In this document: piece by piece, positions 19,948 to 28,833 of the stretch
Position numbering within the stretch: the stretch's first letter is position 1
Layout of the letters: every line of letters begins with the position of its first letter
Assembly (NCBI GenBank): GCA_020848035.1
Contig: JADLAX010000014.1
Span: forward strand, 62,001-126,000
Direction: 5' to 3'
DNA length: 64,000 nt
Source: Anaerolineae bacterium
GTDB taxonomy: Bacteria; Chloroflexota; Anaerolineae; Promineifilales; Promineifilaceae
Translations under genes and position numbers: made by a program
The notes under the pieces: model-generated
What the model saw: the letters and a program-made list of their open reading frames with translations, nothing else
Told to the model about the DNA's origin: nothing
Database searches by the model: none

Positions 19948-21381
19948 CTCGTGCCAGTTAGTTGCTTGTTCGTAAGCAAAAGCAGCATTCAAAATGGTGG
20001 CTTCTTGCAGGGCGTTGCCGATGAGCTGGAGGCCGATGGGCAGACCTTTGCTGTCGAAGCCGCAGGGGACGGAGAGGCCGCAGCTGGCGCTGAGGTTGAC
20101 GGACAGGGTAAAGATGTCTTGCAGGTACATCGCCAGTGGATCGTCCACGTTTTCACCGATTTTGAAGGCGGTGGTGGGCGAGGTGGGTGTGGCAATCACG
20201 TCCACTTGCTCGAAGGCGTTGAGAAAATCTTGCTTGAGCAGGGTGCGCACTTTGAGGGCACGGCCGTAATATTCATCATAATACCCCGCGCTGAGGGCGT
20301 AGGTGCCCAGCATGATGCGCCGCTTCACCTCCGGGCCAAACAGGGCACGCGTCTTTTTGACGCTGTCAATCATGTCGCTGCCCGTCACGCGCGGGCCAAA
20401 GCGGATGCCGTCGTAGCGGGCCAGGTTGGCACTGGCCTCCGCCGGGGCGATGAGGTAGTAGACGGGCAGGGCGTAGCTGGTGTGCGGCAGGCTAATTGCC
20501 ACAATTTCCGCGCCCAGTTCTTCCAGCTTGGCGATGGCGCGGCGCACGGCCGTTTCCACCTCGGCATCAATCCCCTCAATAAAATACTCTTTGGGCACGC
20601 CCACACGCAGCCCTTTGATGTCACCTGTCAGCGCCGCTTCAAAGTCGGGCACGGGCACGTTGAGTGAGGTGCTGTCGTTGGGGTCGTGCCCGGCGATGGC
20701 CTGGAAGACGGCGGTGGTGTCGGCGACCGTTCGACCAAAGGTGCCCACCTGGTCCAGCGTCGAGGCAAAAGCGACGACACCCCAGCGGGAGATACGGCCG
20801 TATGTTGGCCGCAACCCCGCTATGCCGCAAAACGAAGCGGGTTGGCGCACGCTGCCGCCGGTGTCGGTGCCCAGCGCGGCGTAAGCCAAACCCGCCGCCA
20901 CGGCCGCCGCGCTGCCGCCGCTGCTGCCGCCCGGCACTCGCTCGTGGTCCCACGGATTGCGCGTGGTGAAGTAAGCCGAGTTTTCCGTGGAGGAGCCCAT
21001 GGCAAACTCATCGGTGTTGGTTTTGCCCAGGATGACCGCCCCGGCGGCTTTGAGTTTTTGCACCACAAAGGCATCGTACGGCGGCACAAAGCCTTCCAGG
21101 ATTTTGCTGCCCGCCGTCGTCGGCACTCCCTCGGTGCAGATGATGTCCTTGATGGCCACCGGCACACCCAGCAGCGGCGTCCGCTCGCCGTTGGCCAGCC
21201 GCGCGTCGGCGGCTTTAGCCTGCTCCAGCGCCAGCTCATCGGTGAGGGTGAGGTAGCTTTGCAGCTCGTTGTCCACATCCACAATGCGATCCAGCATTGC
21301 CTGGGTGACGGCCACGCTGCTCACCTCGCCGCGCCGCAGCGCCGCCCGCAGTTCAACTAGAGAAAGTTTTGAAATATCCAT
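19921..21381 (-). CDS. gatA: Asp-tRNA(Asn)/Glu-tRNA(Gln) amidotransferase subunit A
   Basis: 486 aa, amidase-signature enzyme that hydrolyses glutamine to supply ammonia to GatB. The catalytic Ser-cisSer-Lys triad is visible: Lys in GVPVAIKDI, the cis-Ser in [11 protein letters not shown] and the nucleophile Ser in [12 protein letters not shown]. The length matches the family. Start chosen at the ATG at 21379-21381 ([11 protein letters not shown]), since the frame upstream begins with TTG inside repeat sequence. The last few codons (LPVIGER) are encoded by an intergenic-type repeat, so the natural C-terminus has been replaced or extended by it. gatC lies 85 bp upstream on the same strand. Confidence 0.96.
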   Translation of the reverse strand: MDISKLSLVELRAALRRGEVSSVAVTQAMLDRIVDVDNELQSYLTLTDELALEQAKAADARLANGERTPLLGVPVAIKDIICTEGVPTTAGSKILEGFVPPYDAFVVQKLKAAGAVILGKTNTDEFAMGSSTENSAYFTTRNPWDHERVPGGSSGGSAAAVAAGLAYAALGTDTGGSVRQPASFCGIAGLRPTYGRISRWGVVAFASTLDQVGTFGRTVADTTAVFQAIAGHDPNDSTSLNVPVPDFEAALTGDIKGLRVGVPKEYFIEGIDAEVETAVRRAIAKLEELGAEIVAISLPHTSYALPVYYLIAPAEASANLARYDGIRFGPRVTGSDMIDSVKKTRALFGPEVKRRIMLGTYALSAGYYDEYYGRALKVRTLLKQDFLNAFEQVDVIATPTSPTTAFKIGENVDDPLAMYLQDIFTLSVNLSASCGLSVPCGFDSKGLPIGLQLIGNALQEATILNAAFAYEQATNWHERLPVIGER

Positions 21382-21391
21382 AAGAATGAAA

Positions 21392-21455
21392 ATCAAAGAT
21401 TACGCAGATTTATCAGATTTTTAATCTGCGCAATCTGGGTAATCTGTTGATAAAA
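21392..21455. repeat. Iterated-word hairpin (AATCTGCG family) between gatC and gatA
   Basis: Words AAAGATTACGCAGATT and AATCTGCGCAATCT form an imperfect inverted repeat filling most of the gatC-gatA spacer. Close relatives occur at 25841-25900 and 41531-41577. Confidence 0.75.
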
Positions 21456-21466
21456 ATGTGTATCAG

Positions 21467-21769
21467 CTAGGCGCTCCCGCCGTCGTCGAGCACCGCCTGA
21501 ACCACAAACTGGTTCGCTTTTTGCTGCGGGGCGTTGAAGAGAAGGTCGTCCATCGGTAAAGACGGTTCGGCCACGTCGGGCCGCATGATATTTTGTTGGG
21601 CAATGGCGTGGGAAGTGGGGGGAACGCCGCTCAGGTCCAGCTCGTTGAGCCGCTCGGCGTAGTGCAGGATGGCGGAGAGCTGCTCCAGGTACTGCTGCTT
21701 TTCCGCCTCGGTCAACTCCAACCGGGCCAGGTGGGCAATTTTTTCAACATCGGCGAGGGTTAGGGACAT
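21467..21769 (-). CDS. gatC: Asp-tRNA(Asn)/Glu-tRNA(Gln) amidotransferase subunit C
   Basis: 100 aa, normal GatC size. GatC is a small helical clamp that stabilises the GatA-GatB interface. Family features: LTLADVEKIAHLARLELTE at the start, LSAILHYAERLNELDLSGVPPTSH in the middle and the C-terminal FVVQAVLDDGG segment. AAAGGA lies 6 nt before the ATG. It precedes gatA; gatB is several kilobases further downstream. Confidence 0.95.
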   Translation of the reverse strand: MSLTLADVEKIAHLARLELTEAEKQQYLEQLSAILHYAERLNELDLSGVPPTSHAIAQQNIMRPDVAEPSLPMDDLLFNAPQQKANQFVVQAVLDDGGSA

Positions 21770-21800
21770 GGAATTTCCTTTTGCGGGAGATTGGAGACCG

Positions 21801-21838
21801 GAGATTGGAGATTGGATTAGTCTCTAATCTCCAATCTC
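21801..21838. repeat. Iterated-word hairpin (CCAATCTC family) at def 3' end
   Basis: GAGATTGGAGATT (21801-21813) pairs perfectly with AATCTCCAATCTC (21826-21838) around a 12-nt loop. The right arm reaches the TAG stop of def, so the stop codon is part of the repeat. Confidence 0.75.
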
Positions 21839-22431
21839 TAATCTCTGTTTTCAGGAGCGGCCGTTTCTTCTACATCTTCCTCGGTATCTTCAGCTTCCGC
21901 TTCGGCCTGCCGCATCTCGTAATATTCCTCATCGGTCCAAAAGTTTTCGCGGTCGGTGAGCTTGTCAATGTAGAGCACGCCGTTGAGATGGTCAATCTCG
22001 TGCTGGAAAATGCGGGCGGTCCATCCCTTCAGGCGCAGTTTGATGGGATTGCCCCGGCGGTCTTGGGCGCGCACGCGCACGGCGTAGGCCCGTTCCACCT
22101 CGCCCACGTAGCCTGGAATCGACAGGCAGCCCTCGACGCCATCAACCACCTCGCGTGATTCCCACACGATGCGCGGGTTGGCAATGACAAACAGCTCCCG
22201 GCTGCCGGGAATGTCGTTGCCAGCTTCATCGCTTTTGGGCAGCGTTTCTATAACTGCCAGCTGGATGGAACGGCCGATTTGCGGCGCCGCCAATCCAACA
22301 CCACTGGCCGCCCGCATTGTTGCAATCATGTCGTCGATGAGGGTTTGCAGGTCGTCGTCGAACTTGGTAACCGGACGCGCCTTGGTGCGCAGCACCTCAT
22401 CTGGTAGGGTAACAATCTTCAGTTCAGTCAT
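21838..22431 (-). CDS. def: Peptide deformylase
   Basis: 197 aa. Removes the formyl group from nascent N-terminal Met. All three active-site motifs are present: GVGLAAPQIG (motif 1), EGCLSIPG with the metal-binding Cys (motif 2) and FQHEIDHLNG with the HExxH metal site and catalytic Glu (motif 3). The C-terminus has an acidic tail (EAEAEDTEEDVEE) beyond the catalytic core, as in some other long forms, and its final codons lie in a repeat hairpin. No fmt gene is adjacent. Confidence 0.96.
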   Translation of the reverse strand: MTELKIVTLPDEVLRTKARPVTKFDDDLQTLIDDMIATMRAASGVGLAAPQIGRSIQLAVIETLPKSDEAGNDIPGSRELFVIANPRIVWESREVVDGVEGCLSIPGYVGEVERAYAVRVRAQDRRGNPIKLRLKGWTARIFQHEIDHLNGVLYIDKLTDRENFWTDEEYYEMRQAEAEAEDTEEDVEETAAPENRD

Positions 22432-22483
22432 AACTTGGTATTATCTGCGGAATGGAGGAGTGGGCAAGTGAAAAGTGGCGAGT

Positions 22484-22525
22484 GGCAGGTGGCAGGTGGC
22501 AGGTGGCAGGTGGCAGGTGGCAGGT
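22484..22525. repeat. Tandem GGCAGGT x6 with inverted counterpart
   Basis: Six perfect 7-bp units (GGCAGGT) start at 22484. Downstream, TTGCCACCTGCTGCC (about 22551-22565) is the inverted word, giving a slippery hairpin between def and the preceding gene. Copy number is likely variable between strains. Confidence 0.8.
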
Positions 22526-22573
22526 GAGTGGTAAGGAGCATACTTGCAACTTGCCACCTGCTGCCTCTTCCTT

Positions 22574-24358
22574 CTAAAGCGGCGGCACATCGCCTGGCGT
22601 GCGATCCGGGATGCGGTCTTGCTCCACGGTCTGTTTGTATACGTCCAGCAGCAGGGCGTACTCTTTGTGGCGCGTACCGCGCTGGCGGCGCGACTGCTGC
22701 TCCAGCATGTTTTCCAGCTGAGCAAAAATGTCGCTCTGGATCACGCTGGGGTAGGGCACGTTTTCAAAGACCAGGTTGCTTTCAGCACCGGCCGTTTCAA
22801 TATCCACGTTGCCATAGTTAAAAATGGTGTGGATCAAGTTTGGCGTGTAGGCATTGACGTTTTGAATGTTGCTGAGCAGCGCCTGCTTACGACTTTCACC
22901 GAAACCAAACGGCCGTCTATCAATGTCAATAATCAGCCGGTCCGTTAGCTGGAACATGTCATTGCGCCAATCTTCCACCCGCCAGACCAGCCACAAAAGA
23001 TCAATGGCATAACCAATAACCAGCCACGGCAGCAGCTGCCGGAACGTAAATTGAAAGTAATAAATCAACACAAACGTGAGCAAAAAACCCACCAGCGCCA
23101 GCCCCAGCGGCAGCGCCGATTCGATGATCACCACCAGGTAATGTTTGCGATAAATGATGCCGTCGTCTGTTTCCACCCGCCAGTAATAGCGCTGGCGTAA
23201 GCGATACCACAGGCTGTCTTCGTAAACTGACCGAACCGGTGGCAGCGAGGCCGCTTTTTCCCCGACGGGTTCGTATTGAGGCTTCACGGCAAAGTGATCG
23301 CTAAACGTTTGCCGCAGCAGCGTCTGCTCACGGCTGGCGTCCAGCGTTTTCACCATTTTGCTCTGCCGGTCCAGCGATTCTTTCACGCGGATGGGAACGT
23401 CGATGTTGTCAAAAAAGATCTTGCCAAAGGCCGACGCCGTGGTAATGCGCACCGTGCCAAAGTTGAGCATATTGGCCAAAAATGTGGGCTTCAGCACCTC
23501 CACACTCTGCACCTGGTCGATACGCGCGGTTTTTATGTCAACCCGAAAGGTGCGCAAATCGAATTCCCGGTGAACCACTCGCTTGTTGGTCACCACAAAA
23601 TAATCGTTGGACCAGTCCAAAATTTGAAACAGCAAGATGACGAAAAAAATGAAGGCAAAGATGCCTGGCACCCAAAAGCGAAGTCGATACAGGAACGCCT
23701 CGGCAGGCTGCGCGTTGAAGAAGAGAAAAATCAGCCCAGGAATGGCAAACAGCCCCAGCAGCGGGAAAAAGATTTGTACCAGCAAATACCAGTGGCTGCG
23801 TCGGGCGTTAAACTGCACCAGCTCGTCGGGCAGAATGCTGATGGCCGACCGCCGCCGCTTGGCTTTGGCAAACAGCTTTTGCGCCTCGGCATACGCCTGA
23901 TCGGGCAGACCAGCCACAACACGCTCCTCCTCGTCAACCAGCTCCACGTCGGGGGCAAGCTCATGCAGCGCGTCTGGGTATTGGTTGAGAAAACGGACAA
24001 AGTTGATGCCGTTGATGATGAGCAGGATGGCCGGGTTGCCCTGGCGCGAATCGGCTTTAACGTTGGCCGGATGCACATTGGGCACAAAGAGCCAATCTTC
24101 GCCAAAATAATCGCCCGCCAGGTAATTTTTGGTACTCACCACGTAGGAGTCGTTTTCAATATCGTTTTTACGGGCTTCGGCATACAAACGGCCGCTTTTC
24201 ACAATGTACAGCGAATCGGCCACGTCACCCTGGTAGGCCACCATCGCCCCATTTTCGTAGCGCACTTCATCGGTAATGAGCGCCAACGCCTCAATTTCCT
24301 CTTCGGTGAGCTCCTTAAAAAGGGAATGCTGTTCTAAAAATTCCGCCTTCGTTGCCAT
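22574..24358 (-). CDS. Cyclic-nucleotide-binding and double membrane-PH domain protein
   Basis: 594 aa. Residues ~5-150 form a cNMP-binding (CAP_ED) domain (MVAYQGDVADSLYIVKSGRLYAEA, YFGEDWLF). It is followed by two copies of a module made of a pair of membrane helices and a bacterial PH (bPH2) domain: helices near 200-265, PH1 with YFVVTNKRVVHRE and FGTVRITTA, helices near 425-470, PH2 with MFQLTDRLIIDID and YGNVDIETAG. The arrangement suggests a membrane protein gated or regulated by a cyclic nucleotide; function unknown. The ATG at 24356-24358 is preceded by AGGAAAAG and starts the cNMP domain; the longer frame is rejected. Confidence 0.85.
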   Translation of the reverse strand: MATKAEFLEQHSLFKELTEEEIEALALITDEVRYENGAMVAYQGDVADSLYIVKSGRLYAEARKNDIENDSYVVSTKNYLAGDYFGEDWLFVPNVHPANVKADSRQGNPAILLIINGINFVRFLNQYPDALHELAPDVELVDEEERVVAGLPDQAYAEAQKLFAKAKRRRSAISILPDELVQFNARRSHWYLLVQIFFPLLGLFAIPGLIFLFFNAQPAEAFLYRLRFWVPGIFAFIFFVILLFQILDWSNDYFVVTNKRVVHREFDLRTFRVDIKTARIDQVQSVEVLKPTFLANMLNFGTVRITTASAFGKIFFDNIDVPIRVKESLDRQSKMVKTLDASREQTLLRQTFSDHFAVKPQYEPVGEKAASLPPVRSVYEDSLWYRLRQRYYWRVETDDGIIYRKHYLVVIIESALPLGLALVGFLLTFVLIYYFQFTFRQLLPWLVIGYAIDLLWLVWRVEDWRNDMFQLTDRLIIDIDRRPFGFGESRKQALLSNIQNVNAYTPNLIHTIFNYGNVDIETAGAESNLVFENVPYPSVIQSDIFAQLENMLEQQSRRQRGTRHKEYALLLDVYKQTVEQDRIPDRTPGDVPPL

Positions 24359-24433
24359 ACTTCTTTTCCTGAGAAATCTACATAACGTCGGCAATCATTT
24401 TAACATAATCAAAGTAGCAGGGGAAGAAGGGCC

Positions 24434-25750
24434 TTACAGCCAGATTTTAGGGCCTACCTGGGCCAACACGCCGGGGAAGCGCAGGATCACGGCCGTATCC
24501 GGCACCGCCATCGCCCCATCCCGCACCAGGACGGCCGTTCCGCTCAACACATCTTCATACTCCCCGTCCGGCAGCGGCGTCGGCTGCACCTCCACCACGC
24601 CCGAAACATTGAAGACACCGTACAGCCCTTCATTTTCCGCCTGCCACAGGGCAGTGATGGCTGGTTCGGGGGTGAGCAGGGTGAAACGGCCGTTCACCAA
24701 CACCGCATCCTTTTTCAGCTGGCACAATCGGGTCAGGTAAGATTGCAATTCGTAACCGCCCCAGCGCACCTTGTCGCTGTCGAACAGGCTGGGCGTGCGC
24801 GTCTCTTCGGCTTCCTGCCCGGCGTAGAGCAGCAAAGGCCCCTCGTTGAACGCCTGGAACGCGGTCCAGGCCAGCGCCTGGGCCCGGCTGGGAGCCTTGG
24901 CCATGATGCGCACCTGGTCGTGATTTTCCACGCAGCGCATCTTGACAGTGTGGGCCGGATAGACCCCTTTTTGGTACCAGAGCGCGGTGAGGTAGGCGGG
25001 AACGGCCGTTGGCTCCACCACCGCCCGCTCCCACAACGGCCAGATGTCATAATCGTACGACAGGTCGAAGGCGGCGTGAATTTCACCGTCAGATTGGGCC
25101 ACCAGCCCGCGCTGCCGCCGGTCGATGACAAAGCCGGTGTGTACACTTTCCGCCAGCCAGAGCACATCGGGCCTGACGGCCGCCACTTCGGCCCGCGCCC
25201 GCTGCCAAAACGCCAGCGGCACCACCGAGGCCACATCGCAGCGGAAGCCATCAACACCCAGCTTTGCCCACATCTTCAGCGCCTCGATCAGGTAATCCCA
25301 CAGCGCCGGGTCATCATACACCAGGTCGATGACGTCGCTCCATTCGGGGACAGTGGTGAGGGGACGGCCGTTTTTGTCCTGATGGTACCACTCTGGGTGG
25401 CTTTGCACCGTCACCGCGTCGTGGGCGGTGTGGTTGTACACCACGTCAATCATCACCTTCAGGCCAAGCGCGTGGGCGTACTGCACCATCAGCTCAAATT
25501 CCTTCTTGGTGCCGTATTCCGGGTTGACCTCAAAGTAATCCTGAATGGAATACGGGCAGCCCAGGCCACCTTTTTTGTTCAGCTGGCCAATGGGATGAAT
25601 GGGCATAAACCAGACGATATCCACGCCCATCTCGCGGATGCGCGGCAAATCTTTGGTGACGTCGGCAAAGGTGCCGTTTGGCCCATGATTGCGCACGTAA
25701 ATCTCATACAAAACCAGGTTGCGCACGTTTTTGGGGGTATCTACAGCCAT
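24434..25750 (-). CDS. Alpha-amylase family (GH13) glycoside hydrolase
   Basis: 438 aa, a (beta/alpha)8 GH13 enzyme without a signal peptide, so cytoplasmic. The four conserved regions are present: DVVYNHTAHD, the nucleophile Asp in GFRCDVAS, the acid/base Glu in LWLAESVH and the transition-state Asp in CVENHDQVR. It should hydrolyse or rearrange alpha-1,4-glucans or maltodextrins; the subfamily is not determined. The C-terminal ~80 residues form the usual beta domain. The ATG at 25748-25750 has AAAGGT upstream. A repeat hairpin lies ~90 nt upstream of the start. Confidence 0.92.
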   Translation of the reverse strand: MAVDTPKNVRNLVLYEIYVRNHGPNGTFADVTKDLPRIREMGVDIVWFMPIHPIGQLNKKGGLGCPYSIQDYFEVNPEYGTKKEFELMVQYAHALGLKVMIDVVYNHTAHDAVTVQSHPEWYHQDKNGRPLTTVPEWSDVIDLVYDDPALWDYLIEALKMWAKLGVDGFRCDVASVVPLAFWQRARAEVAAVRPDVLWLAESVHTGFVIDRRQRGLVAQSDGEIHAAFDLSYDYDIWPLWERAVVEPTAVPAYLTALWYQKGVYPAHTVKMRCVENHDQVRIMAKAPSRAQALAWTAFQAFNEGPLLLYAGQEAEETRTPSLFDSDKVRWGGYELQSYLTRLCQLKKDAVLVNGRFTLLTPEPAITALWQAENEGLYGVFNVSGVVEVQPTPLPDGEYEDVLSGTAVLVRDGAMAVPDTAVILRFPGVLAQVGPKIWL

Positions 25751-25840
25751 GTTGTTGTTACCTTTTTGAAACACGAATTAGACGAATGTTTACAAACAAT
25801 AAAGGCTCGTCGCCAAATAGTGTCCTTGACAAAGGCTTTT

Positions 25841-25900
25841 ATCAAAGATTTCGCAGATTTACCAGATTTTTTAATCTTTACAATCTGCGAAATCTTTGAT
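25841..25900. repeat. Iterated-word hairpin (AATCTGCG family), 19-bp perfect arms
   Basis: ATCAAAGATTTCGCAGATT (25841-25859) pairs perfectly with 25882-25900 around a 22-nt loop that itself contains CAGATTTT. It is flanked by a wider inverted set of CGAATTAGACGAATG / CATTCGTCAATTCG words (about 25770-25980). Apart from these repeats the 255-bp gap holds nothing I can identify. Confidence 0.85.
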
Positions 25901-26005
25901 GATGAATCATGAAAGCACACTAACTAATTGATGTGGACCCACAATTTTTCGTTTCATTCGTCAATTCGTTTCATTCGTGATTTTTTGCGCGGATAGAATC
26001 CGCGG

Positions 26006-26350
26006 CTACGTTAACTCGGCGGGCAGGGCGAAGGTGCCGTCCGGGTTGGGTGGGAAGTGGACAAAGCCAGTGACGGCGTCCAGGTTAAGCGGGCCGTAAA
26101 TGTGGGGGAATTGGTGGCCGCTTTCGTAGCAATCTTCGTAGACCAGTTCGGCCGTCAGCCTGGCCGGATCGATGAGCAGCAAAATCAGATCGGTTTGCCC
26201 GGCAAACATCGCATTGGCGGGCATCAGCACCTGCTCGGGCGTGGAGCAGTGGATAAAGCCCTCACTTTCCAGCGAATCAGCGCGATATTCTCCGGCAGTA
26301 ACGGCCGTTTCCCAGTCGTTCATTGTGGTGATATGTAAAATCTGTGTCAT
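26006..26350 (-). CDS. DUF952 domain protein
   Basis: 114 aa. DUF952 features: ILHITTMNDWETAVTAGEYRADSLESEGFIHCST near the start, LLLIDPARL and HQFPHIYGPLNLDAV. The family is related to ADP-ribosyltransferase-like folds and is usually a stand-alone cytoplasmic protein of unknown substrate. The ATG at 26348-26350 begins the domain; the open frame extends upstream only through antisense sequence of the neighbouring gene. It follows the glycosidase-like gene by 25 nt on the same strand. Confidence 0.82.
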   Translation of the reverse strand: MTQILHITTMNDWETAVTAGEYRADSLESEGFIHCSTPEQVLMPANAMFAGQTDLILLLIDPARLTAELVYEDCYESGHQFPHIYGPLNLDAVTGFVHFPPNPDGTFALPAELT

Positions 26351-26375
26351 GCGCCCCATTATCCCCAACCGTGGC

Positions 26376-27581
26376 TCAATCTTCAACGGCCGTTTGCCAC
26401 CGCGCCGGATCAATCTGCCAGCCAGCAATACGGCCGTCGGCAGCAATCTCCAGCCAATTTGTGTGCCCCCACTCCGCCGGATTGCCGTCCAGCGCAAATG
26501 GGGTGACGGCCACCACCCGCACATCGTCTAACCAGGGGGTCCAGCCGGTTTCAGGGAATTGCGGGTAACGGCCGTCATTCCCCCGCAGCGCCAAATCGAG
26601 ATAGTCGGCCACCAGCGCGGCATCCGGGTAAGCAGCAGCGCCGTGCCGCCAGCCGGTCTCGGTGATGAACACGGGCAGCTCCGGCGCACCCAGCTGCGCC
26701 AGCAGCCACAGCTCCCATTCGTAGCCGTTCACCCCCCGATTAAACACGCCGTCCGGCGGCACATAACGAGGCGCTGGCGCGTCGTTGAGCCAATCGACCT
26801 GGTACGTTTGCTGCCACGGCGGCGCGGCAAATGGCCCCAGCGGATAGGGATGGCTAGCCCAGCCGTCTAAAACACCCAGCACCCCGGGCTGAGCGGCGAC
26901 CATCTCCACCAAAAAGGTGCCGGAATCCAGGTACCACAGGCCATTGGCAAACGGCTGGCTGCCGGTGTGCGGCGTGTACGGATCCAGCCCAGCGTTAAGC
27001 ACAAACGCCTGCGGATCGGCCGCTTTGAGGGCAACGGCCGTATCCCACAAAAAGCGCGCATAGGCCGCCGGGTCAGGCTTACCACTCCACTCGTCGCCGT
27101 GGTTGGGCTCGTTGCCCACAATGACAAAGTGGCGCTCGCTGGGCCAGTTCAGCGCGGCAATAAACGTGGCATACTGCTGGGCAACGGTTTGGTAGGAACG
27201 GCCGTCCGCATCCACCGGTGGCGCGTGCCACCAACCAGCGGTCGTGTCGTAGGTGGTAGCCAGGCGCAAAATAGGCGTCAGCTCCTGCGCGGCGCACAGA
27301 TCCATGAACTGCTGCCACTTGGCCACGTCCAGATCGTCCAGCCGCACCAGCTGCGTCACATAGCCGCCCGCCCCCACCGCCTGCCGGGCATACGCCAGGT
27401 GCGTTTCCCATTCAGCGATGGGCCATTGGAAACGGCCGTCGTCCAACAGCAGATGCACCCCAAGCTTATTGTCGCCAAATTGCGGGGCGTTTAGTTCGGG
27501 CGAACAGGATGCCAGGCTGAACAGTATCAGGAGCAGCAAAGGGAGGAACGGCCGTTGTGCCAGTTTCTCATACATCTGCAT
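26376..27581 (-). CDS. Glycosidase-like (clan GH-A type) lipoprotein
   Basis: About 401 aa. An N-terminal hydrophobic segment ends in a lipobox (SLASC), so it is a secreted lipoprotein. The body looks like a TIM-barrel of clan GH-A: the acid/base position is the Glu in VIVGNEPNHGDEW (the NEP motif after strand 4) and the nucleophile position is the Glu in VFITETGWRHG (strand 7). Between them lie YVTQLVRLDDL, LRLATTYD and VLDGWASHPYP, consistent with barrel strands. The family is not identified; a polysaccharide substrate is inferred. The start could be the ATG at 27581 or 27575; an upstream TTG at 27584 is less likely. Confidence 0.75.
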   Translation of the reverse strand: MQMYEKLAQRPFLPLLLLILFSLASCSPELNAPQFGDNKLGVHLLLDDGRFQWPIAEWETHLAYARQAVGAGGYVTQLVRLDDLDVAKWQQFMDLCAAQELTPILRLATTYDTTAGWWHAPPVDADGRSYQTVAQQYATFIAALNWPSERHFVIVGNEPNHGDEWSGKPDPAAYARFLWDTAVALKAADPQAFVLNAGLDPYTPHTGSQPFANGLWYLDSGTFLVEMVAAQPGVLGVLDGWASHPYPLGPFAAPPWQQTYQVDWLNDAPAPRYVPPDGVFNRGVNGYEWELWLLAQLGAPELPVFITETGWRHGAAAYPDAALVADYLDLALRGNDGRYPQFPETGWTPWLDDVRVVAVTPFALDGNPAEWGHTNWLEIAADGRIAGWQIDPARWQTAVED

Positions 27582-27589
27582 CAAGAATT

Positions 27590-28063
27590 TTAGGGAAACA
27601 AATCTCCAGCGTCATATTCAACTTGCCGACTGAGACGGAAATGTAACCAAATCAAAAATATACCGTAGCCCAGGGTGAGGAAGGCTGTCGCGACCACCGC
27701 ATCAACCATAAACCAGTTCCATTTAAGGGTAAACAGAAAAGTTGTACTCAAGGTTAAAAGCCCAAGCCCAAATGACTGAAAAATGCACTCTTTGCGCAAA
27801 GCTAAAGGTATCTTCTGCCAAGAGGGAAACTTTAACACGACCAGTCCAGCAATGATTGGGGCAAGTAACAGCATCCACCAAAGAAATATTGCCGCAAAGC
27901 TATCAAATGGTGGTTCAACTGCCCCTACAGACAGTATGATATAGGTAAAAATAGCACCTAATCCAACTAACAAACCATGCTGTATTTTCTGAAGACTGGC
28001 AACAGACGCACCTGATTTTTCACTTAGTTCCGGGTAATCGGGAAACATGGTTTCTTGCTTCAT
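27590..28063 (-). CDS. Four-helix membrane protein, unknown function
   Basis: 157 aa. Four hydrophobic segments at roughly residues 30-50, 58-78, 97-115 and 120-142; the N-terminal 28 residues are hydrophilic. No family recognised. It lies 12 nt downstream of a PadR-type regulator gene, in the common arrangement in which PadR controls a membrane protein in the same transcript. The ATG has AGGAGAAAGGTG upstream. Confidence 0.7.
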   Translation of the reverse strand: MKQETMFPDYPELSEKSGASVASLQKIQHGLLVGLGAIFTYIILSVGAVEPPFDSFAAIFLWWMLLLAPIIAGLVVLKFPSWQKIPLALRKECIFQSFGLGLLTLSTTFLFTLKWNWFMVDAVVATAFLTLGYGIFLIWLHFRLSRQVEYDAGDLFP

Positions 28064-28075
28064 CACCTTTCTCCT

Positions 28076-28447
28076 TTATTTTTCTGCGGCAATGAGATTT
28101 TCGATGGCAGTAGCCACCTGTGGCTCCTGAAAAATTAAAATATTTCGTTGGCAAAACCGGCGTAACAATGTTTCGCCTAACTTTGTCAGGCGAAAATAGC
28201 GCCGAGGCGGGCCAACATCTGATTTGCGCAGGCTGCTTTGAATAATCTGATTGTCTTCAAAGCGCTTGAGGGCACGATAAACGCTCTTTTCATCCACGAC
28301 TACGGTTCCCTGGCTCATCTCAGCGATAACGGCCGTCATCTCATAGGCATACCTTTCCTCCTGGTGCAAGAGTAATAAAATCCAAAAGGAGAGCAATCCC
28401 TTTTTGTAACTGTCTTCCCATTGAGCAAGCAGTTCATCGACTTTCAT
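28076..28447 (-). CDS. PadR family transcriptional regulator
   Basis: 123 aa, short PadR (subfamily 2 size). Winged-helix N-terminus: LLSFWILLLLHQEERYAYEMTAVIAEMSQGTVVVDEKSVYRALKRFEDNQII, then the wing (GPPRRYFRLTKLGETLL) and a short dimerisation helix. It is expected to repress the downstream membrane-protein gene and itself in response to a small molecule. It is first gene of a two-gene unit. Confidence 0.85.
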   Translation of the reverse strand: MKVDELLAQWEDSYKKGLLSFWILLLLHQEERYAYEMTAVIAEMSQGTVVVDEKSVYRALKRFEDNQIIQSSLRKSDVGPPRRYFRLTKLGETLLRRFCQRNILIFQEPQVATAIENLIAAEK

Positions 28448-28559
28448 TGATGGCCCAATCCTTAGCGGTATTCTACCAAAGGTTGAATACTAACTCTGAC
28501 AGGATACAAAGGATTGTGTTCTCTGTCAATATGCAACAAATCTAAACAGGGCAATATTC

Positions 28560-28716
28560 GTAGGGGCGGGACGGCGCGGCATGGTTTGGGCAGGTCAGGC
28601 GGCCTTTTTTCCGCGCCGTCTCGCCCTGTCTTAGGCAGCGGCCGTTTTGGGCGAGACAGGCGGGTAGCGAGGTTCACCGTGTGGTCAGGATCTTGGCCCG
28701 CCTGTCCCGCCCCTAC
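28560..28716. repeat. Compound inverted-repeat element, 157 bp
   Basis: The outer 13-bp arms are perfect: GTAGGGGCGGGAC (28560-28572) and GTCCCGCCCCTAC (28704-28716). Inside are a second perfect pair (28570-28579 with 28611-28620) and a third (GTCTCGCCC 28618-28626 with GGGCGAGAC 28649-28657). It resembles a REP/MITE-like module. The rest of the 386-bp gap holds only the promoter of the next gene. Confidence 0.75.
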
Positions 28717-28753
28717 ATGATATTTCAAATGGCTGGATCAAAATGAAGATACA

Positions 28754-28783
28754 TTGACAAACTCAACCCTTTATTTTTATACT
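28754..28783 (+). promoter_or_regulatory. Strong sigma70 promoter for the FHA gene
   Basis: TTGACA (28754-28759), an 18-bp spacer, then TATACT (28778-28783): perfect -35 and a near-consensus -10. Transcription would start about 28790 and give a leader of ~45 nt. Confidence 0.75.
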
Positions 28784-28833
28784 CCGCCATCTTTGCGAAC
28801 CAAGCGTATACGCACCTCGCCTAGGAGATGATT

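Noticed and set aside
22484..22525. Short tandem repeat considered as a CRISPR
   Set aside because: Units are 7 bp, contiguous and without spacers, and no cas genes are present.
26351..26524. N-terminal extension of the DUF952 protein
   Set aside because: It overlaps the end of the glycosidase-like gene on the same strand in another frame; the DUF952 domain begins exactly at the ATG at 26350.
28462..28728. 88-codon minus-strand frame
   Set aside because: It lies across the compound inverted-repeat element and has no ribosome site or recognisable protein.
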